From Haloferacaceae archaeon (GTDB lineage: Archaea > Halobacteriota > Halobacteria > Halobacteriales > Haloferacaceae), in contig PWFE01000005.1 in the NCBI GenBank assembly GCA_003554115.1, positions 1-5,598 of the forward strand: 5,598 bases of DNA, read 5' to 3'. How positions within the stretch are numbered: position 1 is the stretch's first letter; every line of letters starts with the position of its first letter. The notes under the pieces were generated by a model, which saw only the letters and a program-made list of their open reading frames with translations, did no database searches and was not told the DNA's origin. Below, piece by piece: positions 5,593-5,598 of the stretch. Made by a program: the position numbers and the translations under genes.

Positions 5593-5598
5593 GCTACA

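Overview
The window looks chromosomal and haloarchaeal. The predicted proteins are strongly acidic, codon third positions are GC-rich, spacers are short and comparatively AT-rich, and three of the plus-strand genes have an archaeal TATA-like box centred about 25-31 bases before the ATG, the arrangement expected for leaderless or nearly leaderless transcripts. The first gene closely matches my recollection of haloarchaeal aspartate-semialdehyde dehydrogenases. I see no tRNA, rRNA, CRISPR array, insertion sequence or sign of recent insertion.

Layout, left to right: (1) the 3' part of asd, plus strand, cut by the window edge, followed by a T-rich terminator; (2) a small plus-strand protein made of two CBS domains with its own promoter; (3) on the minus strand, convergent with the CBS gene, a complete D-2-hydroxyacid dehydrogenase; (4) a 238-base divergent spacer; (5) a plus-strand gene of unknown function, with a large soluble N-terminal part and a two-helix membrane hairpin at the C-terminus; (6) on the minus strand, a short PAS/LOV-type protein whose stop codon overlaps the stop of gene 5; (7) divergent from it across about 100 bases, a plus-strand FAD-dependent oxidoreductase of the geranylgeranyl-reductase type; then a short T-rich tail to the window end.

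The genes do not form one operon: strand changes separate nearly all of them and each seems to have its own promoter. asd feeds lysine, threonine and methionine synthesis. The hydroxyacid dehydrogenase and the CBS protein are general metabolic and energy-sensing types. The most distinctive part is the right half. The LOV-like protein keeps the flavin-contacting residues in register with known LOV domains but has leucine where the photoadduct cysteine should be. It sits head to head with a flavoprotein of the isoprenoid-reducing superfamily. A redox- or light-linked relation between the two is possible but is only an inference from position.
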